IMG/VR virus record: IMGVR_UViG_3300025598_000065
Span: 1-44,371 of that record
Origin: a virus
Reading direction: 5' to 3' (one strand)
DNA length: 44,371 bases
In this document: positions 1-7,610 of the stretch, piece by piece
Position numbering within the stretch: position 1 is the stretch's first letter
How the letters are laid out: every line of letters begins with the position of its first letter
Position numbers and translations under genes: made by a program
The notes under the pieces: generated by a model
What the model saw: the letters and a program-made list of their open reading frames with translations, nothing else
Told to the model about the DNA's origin: nothing
Databases searched by the model: none

Positions 1-520
1 GGGCAGATTTTTTTCCCCCCCCCCCCCAGTATTTACCAACAATCCAAATTCGCTTTCTAGAATGTGGAGCAAAAAGATTGTCGGCTCCCAGCACTCCCCA
101 TTTTGCATTATACCCCATTGAGGCCAAATCTCCGAGAACAACTCCCAGTCCTCTAGAAGTGAGCATTGGTGAGTTTTCCACGAATGCGTAATCGGGTCGA
201 ACTTCGCAAATGATTCGGAACATCTCTTTCCATAATCCGCTTCGCTCTCCCGTGATTCCTTCTCCTTGTCCAGCGACTGATATGTCTTGGCAAGGGAATC
301 CACCGCAAACGACATCAACTTTTCCTCGCCAGGGTTTTCCGTCAAATGTGCAGACATCATCCCAGATTGGAAACTTTGGCAAGATTCCATCTCGTTGCCG
401 CTGGAGCAAAACTCGTCGGCAATAAGGTTCAATCTCGACAGCACATACTGTGGTATGTCCGAGAAGAATTCCACCGAGGATTCCTCCCCCGACTCCAGCA
501 AAAAGGTGTAGCTCATTCAT
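1..520 (-). CDS. DNA (cytosine-5) methyltransferase, N-terminal part (gene crosses the contig junction)
   Basis: This encodes the AdoMet-binding and catalytic half of a C5 cytosine DNA methyltransferase, which would methylate phage DNA, probably to evade host restriction. The start ATG at 520-518 is preceded by AAAGGAGA. Visible motifs in order are: motif I FAGVGG near residue 8; motif IV GGFPCQDIS with the catalytic Cys of PCQ near residue 75; motif VI FVENSP (Ser in place of the usual Val of ENV); and motif VIII APHSRKRIWIVG near residue 160. The frame then enters the poly-G run (poly-C on the plus strand, 15-27) and leaves the contig. The C-terminal part is at the other end of the window. 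The function call is firm; the exact junction sequence is not, because the flank beyond the run is only 14 bases and differs slightly from the other end. Confidence 0.9.
   Translation of the reverse strand, partial: MNELHLFAGVGGGILGGILLGHTTVCAVEIEPYCRRVLLQRQRDGILPKFPIWDDVCTFDGKPWRGKVDVVCGGFPCQDISVAGQGEGITGERSGLWKEMFRIICEVRPDYAFVENSPMLTSRGLGVVLGDLASMGYNAKWGVLGADNLFAPHSRKRIWIVGKYWGGGGKKSA
15..27. repeat. Homopolymer tract, 13 C (poly-G in the methyltransferase reading direction)
   Basis: Thirteen consecutive C follow seven T. On the minus strand this is a G-tract directly after a Trp codon in the methyltransferase. The 14-base outer flank (gggcagattttttt) is a near copy of the flank at the far end of the window (gggccagatttttg), so both runs are probably the same genomic tract. 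The run length and flanks may contain sequencing error. Confidence 0.85.
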
Positions 521-528
521 GTTCTCCT

Positions 529-732
529 TTAATCCTCGCAAGCCTCTCCCACCTCATCCACATCCACTTCTTCTCCGCACTCTGGACATTCTTGAGGCCA
601 TACCTCTGCGGCTGATCCCTGCTCTGCGTCTTCCATGCGCCCATGCATATAGCGGTTTCGCGTTGGTGGCGTGTAGCGAACCTCAAAGTCGTGTTCGCAC
701 TCTTCGTTATGACAAGTGTAGTCGTAGTTCAT
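529..732 (-). CDS. Small zinc-ribbon protein (67 aa)
   Basis: An acidic small protein with two cysteine knuckles, CHNEEC near residue 7 and CPECGEE near residue 50, spaced like a zinc ribbon of the FmdB/rubredoxin-like type seen in many phages. Its stop (529-531) lies 8 bases before the methyltransferase start, and its start overlaps the stop of the gene upstream by four bases, so it belongs to the same coupled operon. The role is unknown; a small DNA- or protein-binding adaptor is possible. Confidence 0.7.
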   Translation of the reverse strand: MNYDYTCHNEECEHDFEVRYTPPTRNRYMHGRMEDAEQGSAAEVWPQECPECGEEVDVDEVGEACED

Positions 733-911
733 AGTGCTTCAATGGCTTTCTTGTATTGTTGGTTCTGTTTCTCGGCGGCATCTAGTCGCTGGCAGAGAAG
801 TTCCACCTCTAGTTCAAGGATGCGGATCTGATCGGCTATCTTATCCAGTCTAGCCATATACGGGGGCTGGTGGTTCAAGCAGAGGTCTGCTATGCGTTCA
901 ATGTCGTTCAT
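729..911 (-). CDS. Hypothetical protein, 60 aa, helical
   Basis: A short protein with a heptad-like C-terminal half rich in Leu, Glu, Gln and Lys (residues 25-58), probably a coiled coil. It overlaps both neighbours by four bases, a pattern repeated throughout this genome and the main reason to accept it as real. I do not recognise a family. Confidence 0.6.
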   Translation of the reverse strand: MNDIERIADLCLNHQPPYMARLDKIADQIRILELEVELLCQRLDAAEKQNQQYKKAIEAL

Positions 912-1195
912 GGCTTAACAAGAAGTTGGCAGACCCAGGTGCTGGCTCCGAATGGCGGTAGCTTAATCTCTACAATCCTTTCAACCACTCCTGCTTCAAC
1001 AAGGGCATCTACCATACCATTGTTCTCCGAATAGTTTTTGATGATGACCTCATTGGATTTCAAATCCATATCAGGATCATTGATGGTTGCTGTGGCGAAT
1101 GGACTTCCATTCTCGGTAAGTCGGATCGCGGTGCGTCCGTTCTCGTACTCGCCAAACACGACATCGCATTCGGCTCCAAGGAACTTTACTTTCAT
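908..1195 (-). CDS. Hypothetical protein, 95 aa
   Basis: This lies immediately downstream of the large terminase and overlaps the following gene by four bases. The sequence alternates hydrophobic and charged residues like a small beta-rich domain and has no recognisable motif. Its place between terL and the methyltransferase suggests co-transcription with late packaging genes. Function unknown. Confidence 0.6.
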   Translation of the reverse strand: MKVKFLGAECDVVFGEYENGRTAIRLTENGSPFATATINDPDMDLKSNEVIIKNYSENNGMVDALVEAGVVERIVEIKLPPFGASTWVCQLLVKP

Positions 1196-1235
1196 TGTTT
1201 TTTTGTGGGTTGCGAGGCCATTGCCTCTGGTTCAG

Positions 1236-2936
1236 CTACGAGTCGTAGGTAGATTCCAACTGGTTGTCAAACACAAATCTTTCCCAATCTTCATCGGAGT
1301 CTGCAAGGCTTCCCACGCTGTTGCCAAGCCCCCAGTTCGTGACCATGACTTCTACGAGCAAGGCCAGAGCATCAGCCCTGTCAGGGGAGTTGCCTTTGGT
1401 ACGCTTCTTCAAATCCTTCTTGCTTTCCAAAAGCATCTTCTCATTTTTCAGCGTGTAGATACGAGCGCATAGCTCTCGGCTAGTCTGGTCATCTAGGCCG
1501 CGCATACGCCCCGCCATGATGATCGTGCGGATCTGTCCCCAGAGTTGACTCACGCGATTGGCGTAGACTTGCTTTGCAGGACGATCATCTTCAATGCTGA
1601 TAGGATGCTCTGTAGCTCCTCCTCCGAAACTCACCCGCACAAACCCTGTCTGCCAGCGTTGCGAGATGATGTCGGCTATTCCTGCTCCTGCACCAGTTGC
1701 ATCAATCGCAAAGTCCTCTGGCTGGATTCCTCGACGAGTCAACTCTGCGATAGTCTGGTCTGCCACTTGGTAGAAGAGCGGATAGTTCTCATTCTCTGTG
1801 AGCGTGAGACGAACGATGTCGGTGCATTCAATGATGAGATCCCCATCCATTGCCTTGCCCACTCTCGCAAAGCGCAAGATACAATCATCGCCATCAGTCG
1901 TGAATGCCGGGTCAAGAGCCGCTATCTGCTTGATGCCTCCTCCAGCCCATACCACGCCCTCCCTAGCTCTCCCCTCATTGATCATCGCTTGGTCAAGGAT
2001 GGTATTTCTAGCTCCGCTCTTGCTCCACATTCCCCTCACATACGAGTTCCATTCTAGAGATCCTTCCCCGAAGTTCTTCTTGATCGTGTCGATATTGTCC
2101 TGTCCAAATAGGTATGGGTAAATCAATCGCCCCGCCTTCACATTCGGTGATTTCAGTCCATCAAACCTCACGCACACCCCTGTCTTGGTTTCCCAGAACT
2201 CATCATCATCTTGGATAGATCCCCATCCCATCTTGGGTTCGCAGAATAGGCCATGAGGGTCGAACTGGGACGATGCGTTGGCGATAGCAATGAAGCGATA
2301 GAAGTCAGTACCTACTGCAAGGTTGGCGCGAGCAGAGAAGATGGCAGGGTTAGTCTGCGCCGCCTCGTCCGCTACGATCACTACGCGAGGGATGTGAACG
2401 CCCTGCAACTTACCCACAGCTTGCTCAATCGCCCCGCTATCCACTGCTAGGGCTATGATAGCTGATCTATCATCTCCCTTCTGGAACTGGATCTTCGTCT
2501 GCGAGTCCACCACATTCAGCCCAAACAAGGGATGAACAGGGCGCACAAACTTCATCATCTCTGCCCAGATACGACCGCGCAGGGAGGGAACAGTCGTAGA
2601 AGTAAGAGCAATACGAGTTCCCATCGGGCAAGCCAGAAACTCCACAAGGGAGAGCAAGGTGAAGGTGAAGGTTTTTCCTGCCGCCGCGCATCCCGTCACG
2701 CCAATTTCGTCGTAGTTCGTCCATGCCCACAACGCAAGCTCGTTCCAATCATTCCAGCGCGACATCACATCGGGCCAGAGCATTGTGAGAACATGCTTGA
2801 TATGCTGACCCCGACTCAAGCCGCTGAACCGACTTGGATCGGGATCTTTCACCATCAGCAACTCAACCTCTAGTTGCGTTGCCTTTGGAAATGCTGATAG
2901 GTCTAGGCCGTATGTCTGTAACTTCATACTCCGCAC
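1236..2936 (-). CDS. terL: Terminase large subunit (ATPase and nuclease)
   Basis: The packaging motor that cuts concatemeric DNA and pumps it through the portal. The N-terminal ATPase has a Walker A-like GCAAAGKT near residue 98, and a Walker B followed by the catalytic acid in VVIVADEAAQ near residue 186. The C-terminal RNase H-like nuclease shows three acidic positions: LDPAF near 343, AIDATGAG near 417 and PDRADAL near 521. At 566 residues it has the usual length. The apparent start is GTG at 2936 with GAGG four bases upstream, overlapping the preceding gene by 13 bases. An ATG at 2927 is the alternative start, but its GGAG would be only two bases away. Confidence 0.95.
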   Translation of the reverse strand: MRSMKLQTYGLDLSAFPKATQLEVELLMVKDPDPSRFSGLSRGQHIKHVLTMLWPDVMSRWNDWNELALWAWTNYDEIGVTGCAAAGKTFTFTLLSLVEFLACPMGTRIALTSTTVPSLRGRIWAEMMKFVRPVHPLFGLNVVDSQTKIQFQKGDDRSAIIALAVDSGAIEQAVGKLQGVHIPRVVIVADEAAQTNPAIFSARANLAVGTDFYRFIAIANASSQFDPHGLFCEPKMGWGSIQDDDEFWETKTGVCVRFDGLKSPNVKAGRLIYPYLFGQDNIDTIKKNFGEGSLEWNSYVRGMWSKSGARNTILDQAMINEGRAREGVVWAGGGIKQIAALDPAFTTDGDDCILRFARVGKAMDGDLIIECTDIVRLTLTENENYPLFYQVADQTIAELTRRGIQPEDFAIDATGAGAGIADIISQRWQTGFVRVSFGGGATEHPISIEDDRPAKQVYANRVSQLWGQIRTIIMAGRMRGLDDQTSRELCARIYTLKNEKMLLESKKDLKKRTKGNSPDRADALALLVEVMVTNWGLGNSVGSLADSDEDWERFVFDNQLESTYDS

Positions 2937-3796
2937 ATACCCTCACACTCATTTCCCCATAGCATACCTTGCCCTCTCTCTTCGTCGGTAGAGAAGTCAA
3001 CTTCATCTAATGGAATACAAGACTTGTGCAGGAATGGAATAGACTTGAATCCGCGTTCTTTATCCTTCTCAAATTGAACAGCCTTCTCAAATTGAACAGC
3101 CTTCTCAAATTGAACAGCCTTCTCAAATTCCTCTGGCTCTTCATTCTTTAATCGAATCCATTCATGGTCTGAATGATATGGGCAATAAACGCAAGATGAT
3201 CTAGGGGGAAGAGGATAGTTTTTAGCCTTCATCCATTGGAGGCAGTTGTGCCTCTTCATATCCATCTCAATCAAAGGCCACCTGTGCTGACACCATGCTT
3301 CCCTGCTTGGCTTCATGCGCTGAATCTCATCGCAAGAAATGCCAATCCATTGCGTCACCTTGATTTCTTTATAACCTCTCGGAACCTTGCAGAACTCTTT
3401 AACGAATCTTGTAATTGGAACAATCTTGAAGTCAGTTGTGCAAACCCTCCTGCCCATTCCTCTTTCACCTTCATCGTCTTTAGTGTGAAATGGAATCAAA
3501 GATCTGGCGTATTCCCTTCCTTCTTTTTTTGTTGTCCTTATCCGCAATGATTCTTCTGTCAGGCTTCCTGCTGTTACTCGGTAGATTGGAATTGGAAAAG
3601 GGCTTCTTGACACCTCTTCTTCTAGCCAATCTAACCATTTATATACGCTTTGTGGTTCGGCTTGGGTATCTGAAAATACTGCGGCATCTGGTAGTGGCGT
3701 AATTTCTCCATGAGCCGCCATGAGCAACATGGTGCTGGACTGAACTCCCGCCCCAAGGGAGATAATATTAAACGGGGTAGGCGGTGGTGTTTTCAT
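2924..3796 (-). CDS. PAPS reductase-like / PP-loop adenine nucleotide hydrolase protein
   Basis: Belongs to the phosphoadenosine-phosphosulfate reductase-like PP-loop family. It has the nucleotide-binding SLGAGVQSST near the N-terminus, then VFSDTQAEP, and a later cysteine pair CVYCPYHSD that may bind metal. Phage members are common, but their substrates are mostly unknown; sulfur transfer to nucleic acid or a nucleotide-modifying reaction is possible. I place the start at ATG 3796 (290 aa) because an upstream in-frame extension would cross a perfect hairpin (3804-3825) whose 3' arm holds the ribosome site. The C-terminal third contains a tandem FEKAVQ repeat. It lies between the scaffold candidate and terL, an unusual place for an enzyme. 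Confidence 0.8.
   Translation of the reverse strand: MKTPPPTPFNIISLGAGVQSSTMLLMAAHGEITPLPDAAVFSDTQAEPQSVYKWLDWLEEEVSRSPFPIPIYRVTAGSLTEESLRIRTTKKEGREYARSLIPFHTKDDEGERGMGRRVCTTDFKIVPITRFVKEFCKVPRGYKEIKVTQWIGISCDEIQRMKPSREAWCQHRWPLIEMDMKRHNCLQWMKAKNYPLPPRSSCVYCPYHSDHEWIRLKNEEPEEFEKAVQFEKAVQFEKAVQFEKDKERGFKSIPFLHKSCIPLDEVDFSTDEERGQGMLWGNECEGMCGV
3065..3129. repeat. In-frame 18-bp tandem repeat (3.6 copies) inside the PAPS reductase-like gene
   Basis: The unit cttctcaaattgaacagc occurs three times perfectly (3065-3082, 3083-3100, 3101-3118), with a partial fourth copy to 3129. Because 18 is a multiple of three, copy-number changes add or remove the six residues FEKAVQ without breaking the frame. 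Perfect identity of the copies implies recent expansion or ongoing slippage. Confidence 0.9.
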
Positions 3797-3803
3797 GCAA
3801 GAA

Positions 3804-3825
3804 GCCTCCCCATTGCTGGGGAGGC
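3804..3825 (-). promoter_or_regulatory. Hairpin overlapping the ribosome site of the PAPS reductase-like gene
   Basis: GCCTCCCC and GGGGAGGC form an 8-bp perfect stem with a 6-base loop on the minus-strand transcript. The GGGGAGG of the 3' arm sits 8 bases before the ATG at 3796, so folding would hide the ribosome site. A short TTCTT follows, so a weak attenuator is an alternative reading. Confidence 0.6.
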
Positions 3826-3840
3826 CGTCAAGCATCAATC

Positions 3841-5037
3841 TTATCGGAAGTAGGATCGAATAGAATCCATCGCCCCGCGGGGCTTACCAGTATTGGAGTC
3901 AGTATCGCTAGTTCCCCTGCGAGGGGCTGGAGTGACTGCATTATCCTTGGCAACGCGAGCCTTGTACTTTGCAAGTTCCGCTTTGAGCTTGGCATTCTCT
4001 GCCACCGCATCCTTGGCAATAACTGCAAGGAACGGAGTGACCATCATGTCGTTCTCGGAAGCAGTTCCCATGAGGATGTTGCGAGCCGCCGCGATGCGTT
4101 CATCAACCACCTTGTTGTGATCCTCGTTATCTCCCTTGCGGAAAAAATCAGACTTGCTCGCAAGATGCTGGGCAACGCGATCAAAGTTTTTGTTGATCTT
4201 GTCCGTGGTCTGCTGGCGCGACCGCTCTTCCTCCTGCACAAGCGTGTTGGAAGTCTCTTTATGATTCTCCATAGCAGATACCAGCGCACCGCGCTTGCTA
4301 TCAGCGTCATTGATGAGGGAAAGGAACTGGGCAGATGCCGCGCCTCCCCCGAAGTTCTCGTCAATAAACTCAATGCGCTCCTTGCCCTTCAGCGACAAAG
4401 CCTTCTCTGCAATAGCAGGATCAGCGGCGTATTCATTCGCCCACTCAGTAGCCTTCTGGATAGCCGACTCATAGGGGGCTTGGAACTTCTCACGGAACTT
4501 GGGACTACGCTCAAAAGCAGTGCGCTCTAGCTCGGCCTCAAGATCCTCTGCTCGCTTCTGGTATTCAGCAAGTTTCTCATCACGGGTCTTAATCTCAAAC
4601 TCTGCGGCCTCTGCCTTCTTGCGAAGCTCTGCAAGATTATCTTCCTTGCTCTTCTTCTTAGGCTTCTCCTCAACAGGATCAGGGTCTTTGGAAAGATCCA
4701 GATCGGATAGATCAAGGCTATCAAGGGAATCAGTCTTAGGCTCCTCCTTTGGGGCTTCCTCAATAGGGCCAGTATTCTTCTTCTCCTCAATGCTCTTCAA
4801 GAAATCCTGCACAGAAGTTTCTGGAACAATGTCAATCCCAGCAGGGGCAGGAGCCACCTCTTTAGTCCCCACGTCAGGAATCTCAGCGAGGTTTTTATAA
4901 TCCACCTTTGGAAGATTGGGCTTGTTCTTTAGTTGACGCGATAGCTGAGAAAGATCACCAGGACGCTCCATAGGAGTCGATGGGATCGGTTCAGCGGGTA
5001 TGGTTGCTACTGGCGTTGTGGGTTGTGGTGTGTCCAT
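3841..5037 (-). CDS. Putative capsid scaffolding protein (398 aa)
   Basis: A highly charged, mostly helical protein. It has a Pro-rich N-terminus, an acidic low-complexity stretch near residues 75-130 (repeated DSLDLSD-type sequence), a strong coiled-coil segment near residues 130-175, and a basic C-terminal tail with a run of Arg/Lys. This composition and its position between portal and terminase fit a phage scaffolding protein, whose basic tail usually contacts the coat protein. There is no catalytic motif to test this, so the call rests on composition and synteny. The major capsid gene is about 14 kb away, which is unusual. Confidence 0.6.
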   Translation of the reverse strand: MDTPQPTTPVATIPAEPIPSTPMERPGDLSQLSRQLKNKPNLPKVDYKNLAEIPDVGTKEVAPAPAGIDIVPETSVQDFLKSIEEKKNTGPIEEAPKEEPKTDSLDSLDLSDLDLSKDPDPVEEKPKKKSKEDNLAELRKKAEAAEFEIKTRDEKLAEYQKRAEDLEAELERTAFERSPKFREKFQAPYESAIQKATEWANEYAADPAIAEKALSLKGKERIEFIDENFGGGAASAQFLSLINDADSKRGALVSAMENHKETSNTLVQEEERSRQQTTDKINKNFDRVAQHLASKSDFFRKGDNEDHNKVVDERIAAARNILMGTASENDMMVTPFLAVIAKDAVAENAKLKAELAKYKARVAKDNAVTPAPRRGTSDTDSNTGKPRGAMDSIRSYFR

Positions 5038-5040
5038 ATG

Positions 5041-5319
5041 TTAAAATTCTCCTGTGTAGGTAGGGATGATGTTCACTTGCTCTTCCGGCACTTCAGCCAG
5101 AATCTCCAAGTCTGCAAGCACAGATGCTCGACCCGAATCATACCCGAAAAGCACTGCCGCATTGTTGGCTTGCTGGATAAGTCCAGACCCATTTCCTAGA
5201 GTCTTTGCCATTGACAGATTGTCAATCACGGCTAGGGCGTGTTTCATTACAGGGTTTGCAAGGAGCTTCTTTAGCTCAATGGCTAGATCCACATTGGATC
5301 TCCAATCAGATAGTGTCAT
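5041..5319 (-). CDS. Hypothetical protein, 92 aa
   Basis: Ends three bases before the scaffold candidate and starts after the ATP-grasp gene. It looks alpha-helical, with a central stretch rich in Ala and Asn. Its tight fit between morphogenesis genes suggests a virion or assembly role, but nothing in the sequence proves it. Confidence 0.6.
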   Translation of the reverse strand: MTLSDWRSNVDLAIELKKLLANPVMKHALAVIDNLSMAKTLGNGSGLIQQANNAAVLFGYDSGRASVLADLEILAEVPEEQVNIIPTYTGEF

Positions 5320-5323
5320 AATT

Positions 5324-6622
5324 TTAGTCTAGTAGATCTTTCATTTTTGGGAGCTTATCATCCGTGAAGATGATGTCGTTCTCCTCTGCGTTTTCAATTT
5401 CCTTCAGAGCCTCTGGAATAGCCTCTGCGCTTATCTTCACATCAAAGCCATCCACGCCTTCAGCGTTCTTCTTACAAGCCTCAATAGCCTCTTCAATCGT
5501 GTTTCCTAGCCCAATCACGGCTCCACATTCCACCATACCAATACCCTTGGTAATGGGAACAATGTAACCTTGTCCTTCTAGCTCGGCATAGTTACGCCAC
5601 TTCACAAAAGGCTTGGCTTCATCAGAAACATGAACTTCCGACCAGTGGTTAGCAGATAGATCGCTCTTGATAATTGCCAGCGCACCATACTTGCAATTCC
5701 ACTCTGGATCTACAATCACTCCCCTAGCTCCAGCATAGATGATGTCTCCAAGGTTGGAGATCATCTCATGATAAAGCTCTGATGGAGGAAGAGGGCCGCG
5801 AGTCGTGAGATCAATCAGATAAGGCACTCCCTCATCCGTTACTCGGATTTCAGTAGAGAAGAACTGACGATATTGAGCTTCCTTGAGGAAGGGAGCCAGT
5901 CGCTCATTCACCACCTTCACAGGATCGGATAGCTTATCGTATTCCCTCACTGCACCAAGATAGCCTCTGTCCTTCACTTCCACACCAGTTAAGCAAGTGG
6001 ATGGGAACTCTCCATCAATGCAGAAGCCATCGTATCCAGCTTCCACAACTGAATCCACCTGATGCTCGACTACAAACGGAAATACTTCCCTAGCTCCACC
6101 AAGGTGATACTCAAGCTCATCCAATCGGCTCTTCGCAAGCTCTAGCTTTTTCACGCCGAATGTTTCTGCCAATCCTCGGAAGCCGCTAATCTTTACAAAA
6201 CAATTCTCATTCTCCTCAAGATATTCTCGGAGAGCAGTCATACCAGTTACCAGGGCGCACTTGCCAACCGGAAGCCCTAGCTCCATCATGGTCTCCTTCG
6301 CCCTCCATCGTTGGATCTCTAACTTCTCACCATCTCCTGCGCCCCAGACATTCCAGCCCTGCGAGCGTAGATACACTCCCAAGTCCCAGAAGCCCACATC
6401 AGGAATCATGATAGTATCCTGCTCCATGTCTAGGTCTTGAAGGGTTGACCAGAACGAGCTAACGCGAGTCACGCCCTCTAGCCCACTACCAACCATCGCT
6501 GGCTCATGAACAGGGAAGCTACGATCTGCGTAGGGTGCAAAGTAAAATACCTCAAAGTCTTTAGCGAGACGTTGAGCAAAGGCCGTAAAAAGCCCGTGAT
6601 CCAGAATTAAAAGTTTACTCAT
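5324..6622 (-). CDS. ATP-grasp superfamily ligase (432 aa)
   Basis: Resembles phage proteins annotated as phosphoribosylamine-glycine ligase-like ATP-grasp enzymes. It has an N-terminal Rossmann-like preATP domain (LLILDHG at the start), a central region with a conserved-looking FVKISGFRG near residue 145, and the acidic metal-binding end of the fold around STEIRVTDEG and PYLIDLTTRG near residues 250-265. Such enzymes join a carboxylate to an amine or thiol using ATP; the substrate here is unknown. I use ATG 6622, because it overlaps the upstream stop (ATGAGTAA) and follows GGAA; an in-frame TTG six bases earlier is less likely. It is inserted among head genes. Confidence 0.75.
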   Translation of the reverse strand: MSKLLILDHGLFTAFAQRLAKDFEVFYFAPYADRSFPVHEPAMVGSGLEGVTRVSSFWSTLQDLDMEQDTIMIPDVGFWDLGVYLRSQGWNVWGAGDGEKLEIQRWRAKETMMELGLPVGKCALVTGMTALREYLEENENCFVKISGFRGLAETFGVKKLELAKSRLDELEYHLGGAREVFPFVVEHQVDSVVEAGYDGFCIDGEFPSTCLTGVEVKDRGYLGAVREYDKLSDPVKVVNERLAPFLKEAQYRQFFSTEIRVTDEGVPYLIDLTTRGPLPPSELYHEMISNLGDIIYAGARGVIVDPEWNCKYGALAIIKSDLSANHWSEVHVSDEAKPFVKWRNYAELEGQGYIVPITKGIGMVECGAVIGLGNTIEEAIEACKKNAEGVDGFDVKISAEAIPEALKEIENAEENDIIFTDDKLPKMKDLLD

Positions 6623-6833
6623 TCCCAATTTCCTGTGCTTGTATGTCCCTTAAATCGTGGATCAGATTCTTGATCTGCAATGCTTGTTCGGAATCCTTTC
6701 CAAAGAAGTTGCGATTATAGAGATAGTATCTCTCGTAGATGAATGAAATGATCTGCTCTCGCATCTCATCCCTTCCTAGTTGGTATTGGTTATGACAGTC
6801 CATTGCTAGATATGCGTTGTATTTCCCTTTCAA
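6615..6833 (-). CDS. Hypothetical protein, 72 aa
   Basis: A helical protein rich in Tyr, Asn and Glu. It overlaps the ATP-grasp start by 8 bases and the DUF3310 gene by 44 bases; the second overlap disappears if translation begins at the internal Met at 6803. I do not recognise a family. Confidence 0.55.
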   Translation of the reverse strand: MKGKYNAYLAMDCHNQYQLGRDEMREQIISFIYERYYLYNRNFFGKDSEQALQIKNLIHDLRDIQAQEIGNE

Positions 6834-7020
6834 GGAACCATTTTGCTTTTCTCAAGTCCTCAAGTTCTTTTTCTGGATATTTATATCCAGCCCTTACTAG
6901 GTACTTGATTGCGCTTCCTCTATTATACGAGAGGTGTTCAAGAATGTCGATTGGCTCGACAGGAAACCTCTTGTAGTGTGACGGATTAACGGGGTCATTA
7001 CTCCCGCATTCGGTTTTCAT
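6790..7020 (-). CDS. DUF3310 domain protein (76 aa)
   Basis: Matches the small phage DUF3310 family (sometimes annotated as nucleotide kinase). The sequence opens with DPVNPSHYKRF, continues with EPIDILEHLSYNRGSAIKYL, and has the charged end containing ELEDLRKAKWFLE. The biochemical role of the domain is not settled. It commonly sits in early or nucleotide-metabolism clusters; here it lies next to an HNH endonuclease and the portal. Confidence 0.85.
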   Translation of the reverse strand: MKTECGSNDPVNPSHYKRFPVEPIDILEHLSYNRGSAIKYLVRAGYKYPEKELEDLRKAKWFLEREIQRISSNGLS

Positions 7021-7037
7021 TTTGTGGTAGGGTTGGG

Positions 7038-7610
7038 TTACTTGGGGATTATGCCCCTTCTGTTAAGCTCGTCAAGCAATTCTTTTGTGGTAAAGTTTTG
7101 GAGAGTTCCGAACTTCCTTCTATTTTTACCTTGTTCTTTTGGGCTTGCCCAGCGCACATTTTCTGGATCGTAGTTGCCATCATTATCAATACGATCAAGG
7201 GTATATGATGGATGTGGTTTATTACCTACATCGTGAATGAAGTTTATGAACCCATCTTGACCAAGCCATCTTTTACAAACTCGTATGCCCCTTTCATGGT
7301 AATTCTTATTTTCATATTTCCCAGACTTCCCATCACATCTCCTTCGCATTGCCATCCATGAGTGATATTCTGTGGTTTTTGTAAGTCCGTGTTTTGTATT
7401 TGATTTTCCCACCATGCTTCTTGCCTCATCTAAAAGGCATCCACAGCTTCTTGTGAAACCAGAAATCATACTTCTTCCGCGAACAAAACAAGTTTTACCA
7501 CAATTGCATTTGGCCTCCCAAACAACGCATGAATTTTTCCTTTCTTTAGTTGGTTTTATTGCAACCAATCTTCCAGATCGGAACCCTGTAATATCTTTGG
7601 CTAGTGCCAT
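7038..7610 (-). CDS. HNH-type homing endonuclease (190 aa)
   Basis: A free-standing endonuclease of the type that inserts beside essential phage genes. The N-terminal half has a zinc-binding Cys pattern (CNCGKTC near residue 35, then RSCGCLL near 55). A central part has SWMAMRRRC, and the C-terminal part has the hallmark TLDRIDNDGNYDPENVRW of this group. It starts at the last base of the portal stop and ends just before DUF3310. It is more AT-rich than the portal gene, consistent with recent acquisition. Confidence 0.85.
   Translation of the reverse strand: MALAKDITGFRSGRLVAIKPTKERKNSCVVWEAKCNCGKTCFVRGRSMISGFTRSCGCLLDEARSMVGKSNTKHGLTKTTEYHSWMAMRRRCDGKSGKYENKNYHERGIRVCKRWLGQDGFINFIHDVGNKPHPSYTLDRIDNDGNYDPENVRWASPKEQGKNRRKFGTLQNFTTKELLDELNRRGIIPK

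Noticed and set aside
1545-2057. Plus-strand open frame opposite the terminase large subunit
   Set aside because: Shadow frame of a gene with complete catalytic motifs on the minus strand.
3784-4530. Plus-strand open frame of 248 codons opposite the scaffold candidate
   Set aside because: Low-quality composition, antisense to the scaffold coding region, no start signals.
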